A DNA stretch of 37,021 nucleotides from JAJFFW01 sp039197915 (GCA_039197915.1 JBCCTV010000003.1:1-37021), one strand, 5' to 3'; positions 1-8,376 are shown, numbered from the stretch's first letter. Numbers and translations are program-made. Notes: generated by a model not told the origin, from the sequence alone.

Positions 1-159
1 ACCTGAATCATTGAAATAAAGAAACGTAACCGTCCCATCGTAATTTGAACCAGCATATAGAACTGGTCGTTTTGTGGTTTCCTCATCTTCACTCGGATCG
101 ACAGAAACGCCAACACATGCCGGTAAACTAAGTAGGGCAAGCAAACAACTTTTTCTCAT
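1..159 (-). CDS. Putative lipoprotein, 3' end cut off by window edge
   Basis: Reading leftward from an ATG at 157-159, an open frame of 53 codons runs off the left edge. It begins MRKSCLLALLSLPACVGVSV: two basic residues, a short hydrophobic stretch, then LPAC, which fits a lipobox with Cys15 as the lipidated residue. An acidic stretch follows (D, E, D, E, E around residues 20-26) and then a beta-like segment. GGAAAG lies just upstream of the start. I do not recognise the family. Export and lipid anchoring are inferred from the signal only; the missing C-terminal part would be needed to name it. Confidence 0.6.
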   Translation of the reverse strand, partial: MRKSCLLALLSLPACVGVSVDPSEDEETTKRPVLYAGSNYDGTVTFLYFNDSG

Positions 160-286
160 GGGCTTTCCAATGCAGTTTTGCTCGAATGACAAGAATGGGC
201 CAAAATCAGACATTCACGATGAAAAGACGAAAAACGGTTTGCAGGCTTGCGCTATCATTCTCTCCGTATCGCAATGAAACATGCCC

Positions 287-1090
287 TTACGCAGCTGCGG
301 CGGGTTCAGGTCTAAGTACGGGTGCTGAGGACATGGCGCCTGGCTTGTTTTCCACGAGTTCCCACCTGCCATCATGATGTTCAACGAGCGCGGTGCAACT
401 CTCCACCCAATCGCCGCTGTTCATATAGGTGACGCCGTCTATATCGCGAATTTCGGCAACGTGAATATGCCCACAGATGGCGCCGTCAAAGCCCTTGCGG
501 CGGCAATAGTTGGCAACGTGGGATTCAAAGTTATGGATGTGGTTCAACGCCCGCTTGGTCTTTTTCTTAAGCGCCTGCGAGAGAGACCAGTATGGCAAGT
601 TCAGCCAACGGCGCACGGTGTTGAGTTTGTTGTTGGCCCAGAGCAGGAAATTGTAAGCGTGATCACCGAGGTGCATGATCCACTTCCTGTCTGCGCGCAT
701 CAAACCGTCGAACATATCCCCATGAATGACCAGATACCGCTTTCCGTCCGCCCCAAGATGAACAGCGCGGTTGCGTATCTCGATGCGCCCGAAGCTCACC
801 TTGAACTGTAAGAAACCGCGTAGAAACTCATCATGGTTGCCGACGATATAGACCACTTTTGTGTCGCGTTTGGCCGCCGTCAGTAGGCGTCGCACGACAT
901 TTGTGTGGGTTTGCGGCCAATGCCATTTCTTTTTAAGCCGCCACCCGTCGATAATGTCGCCGACAAGATACAATGTGTCCGCCGTATTGTGTTTCAAGAA
1001 GTCAGCAACAGCGACAGCCTGGGCGCCCTTCGATCCCAAGTGTAGATCTGAGATAAAAACACTACGGTATTTCGGAGAGGACGTGTTCAT
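287..1090 (-). CDS. LpxH-like metallophosphoesterase (UDP-2,3-diacylglucosamine diphosphatase family)
   Basis: A 267-residue calcineurin-like phosphoesterase. The metal-binding motifs appear in the usual order: D15-L-H17 with G19, G44-D45, G84-N85-H86-D87, an HGD near residue 124 and GHIH near residue 207. The W50 and KWHW segment after the GD motif is typical of the COG2908 group related to LpxH. Those enzymes cleave UDP-2,3-diacylglucosamine to lipid X plus UMP in lipid A synthesis. Most alphaproteobacteria use the unrelated LpxI for that step, so a different or redundant substrate is possible and I give no symbol. The ATG is preceded by AGGAG at a 5-nt spacing. The last ten residues, rich in Ala and Pro, look like an unstructured tail. 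It is transcribed alone, divergently from the metallothionein module. Confidence 0.85.
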   Translation of the reverse strand: MNTSSPKYRSVFISDLHLGSKGAQAVAVADFLKHNTADTLYLVGDIIDGWRLKKKWHWPQTHTNVVRRLLTAAKRDTKVVYIVGNHDEFLRGFLQFKVSFGRIEIRNRAVHLGADGKRYLVIHGDMFDGLMRADRKWIMHLGDHAYNFLLWANNKLNTVRRWLNLPYWSLSQALKKKTKRALNHIHNFESHVANYCRRKGFDGAICGHIHVAEIRDIDGVTYMNSGDWVESCTALVEHHDGRWELVENKPGAMSSAPVLRPEPAAAA

Positions 1091-1498
1091 GAAACTCCTA
1101 ACAGAGCTGATTCTATAAGACTTTTGTGACGGTTTTATCGGAAGTCATCCGGCTTTGTTTCATTAGTGGCCAAACAACGCGCAGGAATAAGACCGCCCAC
1201 TGTGGGCGTGCATTGGGGCTGGTCGCTCATGGTCTTATGAGATCGCCGCCCTTGTTCGGGCGTTCTATGGGTCGCTATTGTTTTTGCGAGGCGGTCGAAA
1301 GCGCACCTAAAGCTTCAATGCCCATATGGCTCAAGCGGGCTAAAACAGGCGTTAACGATAAAATGGCGAAAAATAGGTTTCAGGCCGTTTTGCGCCCGTA
1401 GGATAGCGCGTTAGCCATAATTGAAGCCCGGACACATGACCGGGATAATGCGTTTTCGTTTGCGTAATTGGTCTCAGGTCAAAAAAAATCAGAAATCA
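1091..1498. other. Intergenic region without a convincing gene
   Basis: About 400 bases separate the divergent phosphoesterase and metallothionein genes. A 91-codon open frame at 1126-1401 (+) has no ribosome binding site and no recognisable family, so I do not call it. A small inverted repeat, CCCGG-8 nt-CCGGG, sits at 1427-1444, about 55 bases upstream of the proposed ECF promoter. It could be an operator, but five-base arms are weak evidence. Confidence 0.5.
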
Positions 1499-1527
1499 TG
1501 TAAGGATTTGCGGGCTGGCGCCGTCTA
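1499..1527 (+). promoter_or_regulatory. Putative ECF sigma-type promoter of the metallothionein/sigma operon
   Basis: TGTAAGG (1499-1505) and CGTCTA (1522-1527) are separated by 16 nt. This is the shape of many proteobacterial ECF promoters, which have a GTAA-type -35, a 16-17 nt spacer and a CGTC-type -10. Transcription would start near 1533-1535, leaving a leader of about 25 nt before the metallothionein ATG. Because the sigma gene is second in the operon, the simplest reading is autoregulation. Only the match and spacing are seen; the sigma assignment is inferred. Confidence 0.5.
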
Positions 1528-1547
1528 CCTCCTGACACAACAAATTT

Positions 1548-1553
1548 GAGGAG
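1548..1553 (+). promoter_or_regulatory. Strong ribosome binding site that fixes the metallothionein start
   Basis: GAGGAG lies six bases before the ATG at 1560. This near-consensus Shine-Dalgarno sequence is the main nucleotide evidence that the short cysteine-rich frame is translated. Confidence 0.75.
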
Positions 1554-1559
1554 AAAAAC

Positions 1560-1724
1560 ATGGCTGAAAGTCGACTTTGCGCCTGCAAAAATTGCTCACC
1601 TGAATGCGTTTGCGCACAGGCGGAACCAACCGAAGGCCGGTGCTGCTGTGGCGACGAATGCACATGCGACCCGTGCGCGTGTGACGCAAGCTGCGGGTGC
1701 CCCAGCGCAACAAAAGTAGAGTAG
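1560..1724 (+). CDS. Metallothionein-like cysteine-rich protein (54 aa)
   Basis: The frame encodes 54 residues, 14 of them cysteine (7, 9, 12, 16, 18, 28, 29, 30, 34, 36, 39, 41, 45, 47), mostly as CxC, CxxC and CCC. There is no histidine and no aromatic residue. Length and composition match small metallothioneins (SmtA is about 56 residues), and the N-terminal CACKNC pattern resembles the prokaryotic metallothionein signature. Unlike SmtA, it has no His ligands, so purely thiolate clusters are expected, which would suit soft metals such as Cu(I), Cd(II) or Zn(II). The role would be cytoplasmic metal buffering. Strong RBS and start codon. The sigma factor gene begins 9 nt after the stop, so the two are almost certainly co-transcribed. 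Confidence 0.85.
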   Translation: MAESRLCACKNCSPECVCAQAEPTEGRCCCGDECTCDPCACDASCGCPSATKVE

Positions 1725-1733
1725 TTTTAGGGT

Positions 1734-2288
1734 GTGAAAGACCAAGATCGACAATCTTGCATAGCAGCGGCGTTACGCGCCCACGGACCGGCCTTGAGGC
1801 GCTACGTCCTGGCGCGTGCGCGCACGTCAGATGCTGACGACATCCTTCAGATCGCCGCCATGCGCGCAATCGAAAAAGCTGAAACCCTGCGAGACCCGAA
1901 TCGGGTTCTGTCCTGGCTATACCGTATACATCGCAATGTTATGGTTGATGTCGGGCGTAAATCGATCAGTGAGCAGCGCTTGAAGGATGCTTTGACGGCG
2001 GAACCGGCGCCCGTCGAAACTGATAATACCTCGACATGTGGGTGTAGCGTTGAGCAGGTTAGGCAACTCAATGATCGGCACGCGTCAATTCTAAACCTGG
2101 TCGATATCGGCGACGCCTCCCTAGGCGAAGCGGCGCGAATTCTCGATATTACAGTGAACGCGGCAACGGTTCGCCTTCACAGAGCGCGCCACGCATTAAA
2201 GCAACGGTTGGCGAAACACTGTGGTGTTACCAGTGCAAGTGACTGTGCGGATTGTCGGTGCACTTATGACGGGTGTTGCGCCGCCTGA
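1734..2288 (+). CDS. CorE-like ECF sigma factor with cysteine-rich C-terminal tail
   Basis: A 184-residue sigma-70 family ECF factor. Region 2 covers roughly residues 15-76 (DADDILQIAAMRAIEKA, then VLSWLYRIHRNVMVD); region 4 covers roughly 110-160 (LGEAARILDITVNAATVRLHRAR). Two cysteine features stand out: a CGC (CxC, Cys102 and Cys104) in the linker between regions 2 and 4, and a C-terminal tail with Cys163, 171, 174, 176, 181 and 182. This layout matches the CorE group from Myxococcus, whose sigma factors sense metal directly through the linker CxC and a C-terminal cysteine-rich domain instead of an anti-sigma factor. No anti-sigma gene is adjacent. Start is GTG with AGGG almost touching it, so coupling to the metallothionein is likely. 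Metal specificity is unknown. Confidence 0.85.
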   Translation: MKDQDRQSCIAAALRAHGPALRRYVLARARTSDADDILQIAAMRAIEKAETLRDPNRVLSWLYRIHRNVMVDVGRKSISEQRLKDALTAEPAPVETDNTSTCGCSVEQVRQLNDRHASILNLVDIGDASLGEAARILDITVNAATVRLHRARHALKQRLAKHCGVTSASDCADCRCTYDGCCAA

Positions 2289-2387
2289 CGTCAGCGTCCA
2301 AAGGGCTATGCGAAGACTTACATCGTATAATGAAGGAATCGTTCGATAGAGACCCGTCGTCACAACGGCCGCGACTGCACCCAAATA

Positions 2388-3674
2388 TCAACGCGGCATG
2401 ACCGTCTTACCCGGAGCGGACGGTCCCGCTAAGGCAAGACCGCTTAAAATGGCGAACGGCGCAAAGTTCAAATGGGTGAACGCCGCATGAATTTGCGAGT
2501 GGTTTGAGAGGAGCTCAAGCCAAACGATCGGCGCCAATGCGGCGAGAACCAATCCCGGAGACCGATTTGCGAGGGCCAGCGTCTCGATGCGCGCGGACGG
2601 CCGCACAAGCGGGGCGACCATGAACGCTAGCATGAAGACCGCGCCCCAGACGGTCTTCAGGGCGCCGAAGTTCTTCCAAATGGCGAGCCCGGGCGTGAGG
2701 CGCTCCACCGTGCCGGAGACGCCGCGCGTGCGATCATGAACGGCGGCGCCCACATCAGCCCAGACAGGCAAATCTAATAGCGCTGCGGCAATCGCTATTT
2801 TTAGCGCCCATAACCCGGCATATCCGAGAGCGAAAAAGCCCGCGAAAAGCGCAAAGCGCAAGCACGCCTCGCGCGCCCGCATTTCCGCGCGTTGATATAG
2901 AAAATGCACAAACGCCGTCAGGGAGAAAATAAGCGCCGGCGCCGTCAAGAAATCAAAATAGGCTGTTCCCGCGCCAAGAAAGAAAAACACCATAGATGGC
3001 AGCCGCCAAGCATCCGCCTGCTGATGATTTGAACCGGTTTTAAGCGCATTGCTTCGCACGAACAGCGCACCGCTAACCGCCAACCAAAATGTTGGCGCCT
3101 TGGTCGCAACGACCCAAAACCCAAGCGCGTTTAAAACAACGAAAGGCGCGGCAAAAGCCAGCGCCGCCGATAACCCGAAATCACGCCCGATCAGAGAGAG
3201 AAAGGACAAAAACAAAATCAGCGAGATATGAAAATAGACGCCGCGAACATCCGCGTAAGGCAAGACCGAAAGCAGCGGGCGGGCCAAAACCAAATAGCCG
3301 TGCCAATAGCGAAAGTAATCCTTATACGCACGGGGCTCTTGCCCGTTGAGGTAGTCCATGAACGGCCCGCATCCAAACACCGCCTTCGCATGGGCGGCGT
3401 TATAAAACGCCGAACGCGACGCCTCCACGCCGTAAAGCCCAACGCTCAGACCAATGCACTCCGTATCAGCGTCGATAACCCGCCCGTTGCTTGCGCGACG
3501 AGTGTTGATGTCGTCCGGACGGTCGAGCAGGCTCGCGCGGATCGGATCATTTGGTAGAGCGAAACTGGCGGCTAGAGCAGCAAAACCGACGGCTGCAAGC
3601 AGCGGAAGCAGCGCCGCGCAGATCCCGGCTTTTATTGCGATCGCCCACCGCTGTTTCAGGCTACGCGGTTTCAC
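2388..3674 (-). CDS. Polytopic membrane protein, possibly GT-C-like
   Basis: A 428-residue integral membrane protein with a GTG start. An N-terminal hydrophobic segment (about 15-40) is followed by a polar, probably periplasmic loop of about 100 residues containing four or five Asp/Glu-rich stretches and two cysteines, then many membrane spans to the end. The large loop after the first span and a late NHSQIHAAFTH motif recall GT-C glycosyltransferases and related polyprenyl-phosphate sugar enzymes, but I cannot assign a family and the similarity is loose. It converges on the sigma gene and is followed, in its own direction, by no close gene. YggT lies upstream on the same strand, 33 nt away, so the two may share a transcript. 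Confidence 0.6.
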   Translation of the reverse strand: MKPRSLKQRWAIAIKAGICAALLPLLAAVGFAALAASFALPNDPIRASLLDRPDDINTRRASNGRVIDADTECIGLSVGLYGVEASRSAFYNAAHAKAVFGCGPFMDYLNGQEPRAYKDYFRYWHGYLVLARPLLSVLPYADVRGVYFHISLILFLSFLSLIGRDFGLSAALAFAAPFVVLNALGFWVVATKAPTFWLAVSGALFVRSNALKTGSNHQQADAWRLPSMVFFFLGAGTAYFDFLTAPALIFSLTAFVHFLYQRAEMRAREACLRFALFAGFFALGYAGLWALKIAIAAALLDLPVWADVGAAVHDRTRGVSGTVERLTPGLAIWKNFGALKTVWGAVFMLAFMVAPLVRPSARIETLALANRSPGLVLAALAPIVWLELLSNHSQIHAAFTHLNFAPFAILSGLALAGPSAPGKTVMPR

Positions 3675-3707
3675 GCCGGACCAATGCGCCAGAACGCGGC
3701 GGTGCCT

Positions 3708-4010
3708 CTACAGGCCCGCTGCGACAAGCGGGCGGAATATGTATTGATTGACGAAAATCTGGAGCGCTTGCAGGCCAAAGAAGAGCACGAGCGTCGACAA
3801 ATCTAGCCCCCCTGTGTCAGGCAGGAAACGCCGGATCGGCTGCAGCACCGGCTCGAGCAATTGGTTTACGCCCCGATAGATCGAATTCACCATCGGATTG
3901 CCGAGGTTGATGACCCGAAAAGTGATCAGCCAGCTCATAATGACCGAGCCAATCAGAACCCAGGTGTAAAGCCCAATCGCGGCGTTAAAAAGATACTGGA
4001 TGGCGAGCAT
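3708..4010 (-). CDS. YggT family membrane protein
   Basis: The protein begins MLAIQYLFNAAIGLYTWVLI and is 100 residues long, typical for YggT (about 90-100 per YGGT domain). It has two membrane segments (about 3-24 and 72-92) separated by the family pattern NPMVNSIYRGVNQLLEPVLQPIRRFLP. A longer frame extends 38 codons upstream but that part is Arg-rich and non-homologous, so the ATG at 4008-4010 is chosen. YggT proteins are linked to osmotic tolerance and, in some bacteria, to division or envelope assembly; the biochemical role is not settled. Confidence 0.88.
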   Translation of the reverse strand: MLAIQYLFNAAIGLYTWVLIGSVIMSWLITFRVINLGNPMVNSIYRGVNQLLEPVLQPIRRFLPDTGGLDLSTLVLFFGLQALQIFVNQYIFRPLVAAGL

Positions 4011-4282
4011 TGAGGTTCGCTCCGTTCGACGTGACCGTCGATGTAGGACGGCTCGAGCGCGCGCGCAAGCAAGGCGGCTGGCGGCGCAGATCCCTTTTCC
4101 AGATTGCCGAAAATGCGCCAGCATCTAACAAGGTCTACATTGACTGGAAAACGCTGACGCTTATGTGAGTTCCATTGGTTCAGAGCGACGCCCGATGGAT
4201 TCTCAACGGTTTTTGCCCAAGGCGCTGCTTTGATGACCCAGAGCCATATGGTGCGCCACAGTCTCGCGTGTCGCTCGAGTAC

Positions 4283-4358
<76 letters not shown>

Positions 4359-4674
4359 CGAACCGAGACCGTTTGCGAAGGTGAAAGCGACTGTTTGCGA
4401 AGCAAACGCATGCGCTTGAACGCAGCTCGGTGAGATAGGCATCCGGGCAGCTTTGAACATCGCCTCGGTTAAATGTTTCAACCTAGGGGCGCCGCCAGTT
4501 CTGGCAGGCTTACACCAGTGTCGCCATATGGCTGGCGCCTTCGCTTAAGGCGCCTGGAAGACGCGACCCGCGCCAGAACGTTTTCCGACCGAATGGGGGA
4601 CGGTTAGGCGCAAGAAAATGCGACAAAACGAAAACCTAGAGGAACGAAGCGGTTCAGATTGATGCGAAGTTGCT
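4359..4674. other. Intergenic region rich in inverted repeats, no gene seen
   Basis: No credible coding frame. It holds a GTTTGC-GAA-GCAAAC hairpin at 4393-4407 just after the tRNA, with the word GTTTGCGAAG also present at 4371-4380. It also holds the perfect 10-bp palindrome GCCATATGGC (4523-4532) and, directly after that, the hairpin listed at 4534-4554. Confidence 0.6.
4534..4554. repeat. Perfect 8-bp GC-rich hairpin
   Basis: GGCGCCTT (4534-4541) and AAGGCGCC (4547-4554) pair perfectly around the loop CGCTT. No T-run follows on either strand, so it is not a classic intrinsic terminator. It lies between the tRNA and the end of the minus-strand methyltransferase gene, where it could still slow transcription from both sides. 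Confidence 0.5.
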
Positions 4675-5643
4675 CTAGACGTCGACCCAACCAGCGTCCC
4701 GCAAGTCCTCCCGGCATTTCTCAAAGTAGGCCTGGTAAGCAGCGGGTACATGCTCGAAAATTTCCGCTGCGTTGATCTCTGGAAAATAGTCAACGCCCAC
4801 ATCGTTGCGCATCAGGATAATGTTTGGGCCTGATTTTCCGACGACGCCCACCAATCGATAACCCTTAGCTTTTCCAAGTTTTACAAAAGCGCCGATGGAC
4901 GCGCCGACGTAATGGTAGGGGAGCGCCTCACCGTTTTTTTCTCCTCGCCATGCAAAATCTTCAGTGTACTCCACAGTTTTCGCAGTCTCCGGGCCCCAAA
5001 GAAATTGAGCCTCGGCGATGATCACGCGCGGTGAGACAACACTGAGCGCCTCGAGCAGCCAGTAATCGACGCCATCAACATCCAATGAAAATAAATCAAT
5101 AGTTCCGGTCACGTCATAATTCGCAATGACGTCGTTGATGTTGTCGCGCGTGATCCACGAACTATCAAGCGCTGGCATTTCCCACTCGGTAAAGTGGCGG
5201 CGGAAGAATCTACGCCCATGCTCAAGTTTTTTGATATCGCCTTCAAACAGAATGCCGCGCCAATTATGATTGATGATCAGGTTAGTCGCGTTGCACTGTT
5301 CACAAACGCCCGCTGACATCTCGACGACAACCCGGTTGGTTTCTCCGATAAGGGAAAAAATATAGTGGAGAACGCCATCTTCTCCGTGTTGTGAATAATT
5401 TGAAAACTCAACATCAGCAAAGGGCAAAACGACGCCATCCGCCGCTCTGTCGCGGAAGACCTCGCGCATCAGACGCTGGGTTCCCTGGTCGATATAGGCG
5501 CGCGCCGAGCGCAAGACATTAAGGTTGTGAAAGTGCAGGTGCTTGTTCTTAGCGAGGAGTTCTTCCCGCAACGCCTCTATTTGCTCGGACAACGCATCAA
5601 TCCGCTCGTGCAACTCCTGCATTTCCTTACGCTGACGAGACAT
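4675..5643 (-). CDS. FkbM-like SAM-dependent methyltransferase with N-terminal coiled coil
   Basis: With the ATG at 5641-5643 the product has 322 residues. Residues about 3-40 form a heptad-rich helix (QELHERIDALSEQIEALREE), a likely coiled coil. Then comes the pattern YSQHGEDGVLHYIF (about 83-96), a hydrophobic strand ending in VVVEMSAG (about 106-113), LFEGD (about 132-136) and DLFSLDVDGVDYWLLEAL. This series is typical of FkbM-related methyltransferases in glycan clusters, although the usual glycine-rich EIGAGxG loop is replaced by EMSAGVCEQ. An ATG 33 bases upstream is also possible; the chosen one has AGGGGA eight bases before it. It is divergent from the first glycosyltransferase. Likely role: O-methylation of a sugar. 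Substrate unknown. Confidence 0.68.
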   Translation of the reverse strand: MSRQRKEMQELHERIDALSEQIEALREELLAKNKHLHFHNLNVLRSARAYIDQGTQRLMREVFRDRAADGVVLPFADVEFSNYSQHGEDGVLHYIFSLIGETNRVVVEMSAGVCEQCNATNLIINHNWRGILFEGDIKKLEHGRRFFRRHFTEWEMPALDSSWITRDNINDVIANYDVTGTIDLFSLDVDGVDYWLLEALSVVSPRVIIAEAQFLWGPETAKTVEYTEDFAWRGEKNGEALPYHYVGASIGAFVKLGKAKGYRLVGVVGKSGPNIILMRNDVGVDYFPEINAAEIFEHVPAAYQAYFEKCREDLRDAGWVDV

Positions 5644-5815
5644 GCGTTTTTCCCCTAGCCCATATGCCAGTTTCATCGATTACCCTGGCGCGAAATCGAC
5701 CACAAGGCGTCGAAACACAAAAATGATCAACGCCGCGAGCCGGGGTCGACACCGTGTTCGATAATCAATAAACAGATTGGTTTAAAAACCTTAGCGCGCG
5801 CGGCCTCTCACGCCA

Positions 5816-7354
5816 ATGGACACCCCTATTCACTTTTTTGTTTCCTGCGCGCTTGACGCCGGACTGATCGAACATCGTATCGGGTTTCCCGAGTATTCTT
5901 ACTTTTTTGTTTTAGAGGATTTCATTCCGCTGCTCGAGCGGATCGGAAAAGTTACGCGGCTAGCGGATCCCAAAAACGAACTCGCCCGCCATGTACAGTC
6001 AGCACACGAAGCTGGTGAACGGCCGCTATTCCTTAATTTCACTGCGCCGCACAACTTAATTGAGCCTGTCGCCTGTCCGACGGCCCATGTGTTCGCCTGG
6101 GAGTTTAACACGATCCCCACCGATAGTTGGGCGCAAGACGGTTTGCAAGATTGGCGCTTAGCCCTGCGGGCGCACAAATGCGCGATCACGCACTCAACTT
6201 ATGCTCGCGACGCTATTACTGCAGCCATGGGCGAAGACTTCCCGGTCGCCGTTGCGCCATGCCCGGTATGGGATCGGTATGATGACGAGCGCCGCGCGAT
6301 TAACGACCGTACACCGATAAAATCAACCACGCTTTTCTTCGAAGGGCGTGTTTTCGATACACGCCAAATTGAATTCTTCGTCGAATATGACGTAGACCGC
6401 CTGAAACGCGAAAGGGAGGAAGCCGATCTTCTGCAATCATCCGTAAGCGATGCTTATCAAAGGGGCCAAGACGCATCTCTCAATGGGACGACAGATGAAG
6501 CCAATTCCGCAAAGCGATCTTTGAAGGATCTCATGCGGGACTTAGCGCCGCCAATCCTTTGGCGGGCCCTTTCCGCGCTGCGGACGAATCATAATTCCGC
6601 TGGAGAAGCCGATGTGAGCGACGGGACGGACGGCGCGGGTTCAAGCGACCACAAGCCCAGCGCCACCTCCGACGCGCAAATCGATAGCAGCCCGCAACGA
6701 CTAAACGCGGCGCACCTTGAGGGCGTCGTCTACACGTCGATCTTCAATCCTTTGGATGGCCGGAAAAACTGGCGCGACATGGTTTCTGCGTTCATCTGGG
6801 CGCACAAGAAAAACGCTGACGCGACCCTGATTATCAAGGCCCCTAACCTAGACGAAGCCGACTTCATTGTGCCGCTGACCGATTTTATGAAGCGTTTTTT
6901 GCCGTTTGACTGTCGGGTTCTGGTGCTGAAAGGCTTCCTCGATAACGAGAAATACCGGACGCTCCTAGATGCGACGTCATTTTACGTCAACACATCCTTC
7001 GGCGAGGGCCAGTGCCTCCCGTTAATGGAGTATCTCTCAGCCGGCGTGCCTGCGATCGCGCCAGCGACCACGGCGCTCGGAGACTATATGACGCCTGAAA
7101 TGTCATTTGTGGTCGAGGCGCATGCGGAACCGTCGGCCTGGCAGCACGATCCTCGGCTCTCCTACCGGGCGCTTCGCTACCGGGTGGACTGGTTAGGGCT
7201 CGTCGAAGCCTTTGAAAAAAGTTATAATCTCGCGAAATCTGACGTAGAAGGCTGGCGTGCGCTAGGGCGCGCAGCCGCTCAGCGCTTAGAAGGGCATGCG
7301 TCTCTCGCAGTTGCGGAAAAACGCATGCGCGCCTTCTTGAGTGAAGTCGCTTAG
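5816..7354 (+). CDS. GT-B (GT4-like) glycosyltransferase, paralogue of the 13619 gene
   Basis: A 512-residue cytoplasmic glycosyltransferase. The N-terminal half (1-180) carries FPEYSYFFVLEDFIPLLERIG, FAWEFNTIP and VAVAPCPVWD. The C-terminal half (about 300-512) carries NPLDGRKNW and SFGEGQCLPLMEY, in which E397 and E405 form the E-x7-E nucleotide-sugar motif of GT4-type enzymes. The halves are joined by about 120 residues of low-complexity, Ser/Asp-rich sequence (about 180-298). The protein is clearly homologous to the gene at 13619, with identical motifs but an unrelated linker. It starts the plus-strand glycan cluster; the sulfotransferase gene follows 21 nt after its stop. Donor and acceptor are unknown; GDP-rhamnose from the nearby genes is a reasonable guess. 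Confidence 0.82.
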   Translation: MDTPIHFFVSCALDAGLIEHRIGFPEYSYFFVLEDFIPLLERIGKVTRLADPKNELARHVQSAHEAGERPLFLNFTAPHNLIEPVACPTAHVFAWEFNTIPTDSWAQDGLQDWRLALRAHKCAITHSTYARDAITAAMGEDFPVAVAPCPVWDRYDDERRAINDRTPIKSTTLFFEGRVFDTRQIEFFVEYDVDRLKREREEADLLQSSVSDAYQRGQDASLNGTTDEANSAKRSLKDLMRDLAPPILWRALSALRTNHNSAGEADVSDGTDGAGSSDHKPSATSDAQIDSSPQRLNAAHLEGVVYTSIFNPLDGRKNWRDMVSAFIWAHKKNADATLIIKAPNLDEADFIVPLTDFMKRFLPFDCRVLVLKGFLDNEKYRTLLDATSFYVNTSFGEGQCLPLMEYLSAGVPAIAPATTALGDYMTPEMSFVVEAHAEPSAWQHDPRLSYRALRYRVDWLGLVEAFEKSYNLAKSDVEGWRALGRAAAQRLEGHASLAVAEKRMRAFLSEVA

Positions 7355-7375
7355 GGACGCTTTAGGGATCGGGGC

Positions 7376-8287
7376 ATGACGGTGACGTCAAAACTTAAGG
7401 GACTTGTTGAGCCTTTGCTCCGCGCATCAGTGCCCTCGCAGGACGCCAAGCCGTTGGGGACGCCGACCCGCCCCCCTGCCGACGCCTATCTCGACGATGA
7501 TCGAAGACCGCCGTTTTTTATTATTGGCTGCGTACGGTCTGGCACGACGCTTTTACGGGACGTGATCGCCTCGCACCCGCAGTTATTTTGCCCGAATGAA
7601 ACCCATTTCTTCCGCTACGCGGAAGCCTACGGCACGTTGGCCTATATCACGCCTTTCATGAACCGGAAGATCTTCAAAAATCACCGCGATCTTGATTCCA
7701 TTAGCGAAGAGCAATTCCGCGATGAGATCCTCTTGAAATCCCATAGTCGCGGGGAACTGATGCGCCGCTATGCGGACGCCTATCTTAGCGCCCAGAACGC
7801 CCCCGCAGGCGCCCGGTGGTTCGACAAAACGCCACAAAATGTTTATGGCGCTTTCCTCATCGCCCACCAATTCCCTGAAGCGAGGTTCATACATATTGTC
7901 CGCAATCCGCTTAACGTGATCGCTAGCCTGAAAGGTTCTGAGGTTATGACGGTGAAGCAAATCGTTGGCGCCGCAAATTATTGGTTGGAGGCCGCGATCA
8001 TGATGCAGTCACTAAAAGGTCTCTATCCGGATCGCGTTTTTGAAATGCGCTATGATCAGTTTACCGCTGATCCGGCGCCTTTTATCCAATCGATTTTTGA
8101 CTTTATCGGTGAGGACGCAAGCGGCGTTGGGTACAAAATGCGCAAAATCAAACCAGAAAAAAATAAGTATAAAAAACTACTGACCGCCGACGACCTCGAG
8201 TTCGCCAATGAAATTTGCGGCGATATGGCTAAAGCCTATGGCTTCGACATCGGCGCGGCCCAATCAGAAATTCAAGCAGATGCTTAA
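7376..8287 (+). CDS. Sulfotransferase family protein
   Basis: A 303-residue PAPS-dependent sulfotransferase of the Sulfotransfer_3 type. The 5'-phosphosulfate loop is GCVRSGTTLL (51-60). The 3'-phosphate-binding segment is FIHIVRNPLNVIASLK (171-186), with R176 and S184 in the expected places, and WFDKTPQN (148-155) precedes it as in the family. There is no signal peptide or membrane segment, so it should act in the cytoplasm, moving sulfate from PAPS to a sugar or lipid-linked acceptor. It starts 21 nt after the first glycosyltransferase, so they share an operon, which points to sulfation of the product of that enzyme. Confidence 0.85.
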   Translation: MTVTSKLKGLVEPLLRASVPSQDAKPLGTPTRPPADAYLDDDRRPPFFIIGCVRSGTTLLRDVIASHPQLFCPNETHFFRYAEAYGTLAYITPFMNRKIFKNHRDLDSISEEQFRDEILLKSHSRGELMRRYADAYLSAQNAPAGARWFDKTPQNVYGAFLIAHQFPEARFIHIVRNPLNVIASLKGSEVMTVKQIVGAANYWLEAAIMMQSLKGLYPDRVFEMRYDQFTADPAPFIQSIFDFIGEDASGVGYKMRKIKPEKNKYKKLLTADDLEFANEICGDMAKAYGFDIGAAQSEIQADA

Positions 8288-8328
8288 ATGGCGAAAACCA
8301 TCATCACCAGGTTGCAAGGGCCAATCGC

Positions 8329-8351
8329 AAGCGTGCTTACGCTTCTTTTTT
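8329..8351 (+). terminator. Probable intrinsic terminator between sulfotransferase gene and gmd
   Basis: AAGCGT-GCTT-ACGCTT forms a 6-bp stem with a 4-nt loop (8329-8344), followed by CTTTTTT (8345-8351). The stem is short but the T-run is good. It would separate the first glycosyltransferase/sulfotransferase unit from gmd, or attenuate between them. Confidence 0.5.
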
Positions 8352-8376
8352 GTCGAGAGGTAGGGTTGCGTTTCGC

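Noticed and set aside
374..811. 145-codon open frame on the plus strand
   Set aside because: It lies wholly antisense to the phosphoesterase, whose motifs are complete, and has no family features.
1126..1401. 91-codon open frame upstream of the metallothionein
   Set aside because: No Shine-Dalgarno sequence and no recognisable domain; likely chance in GC-rich intergenic DNA.
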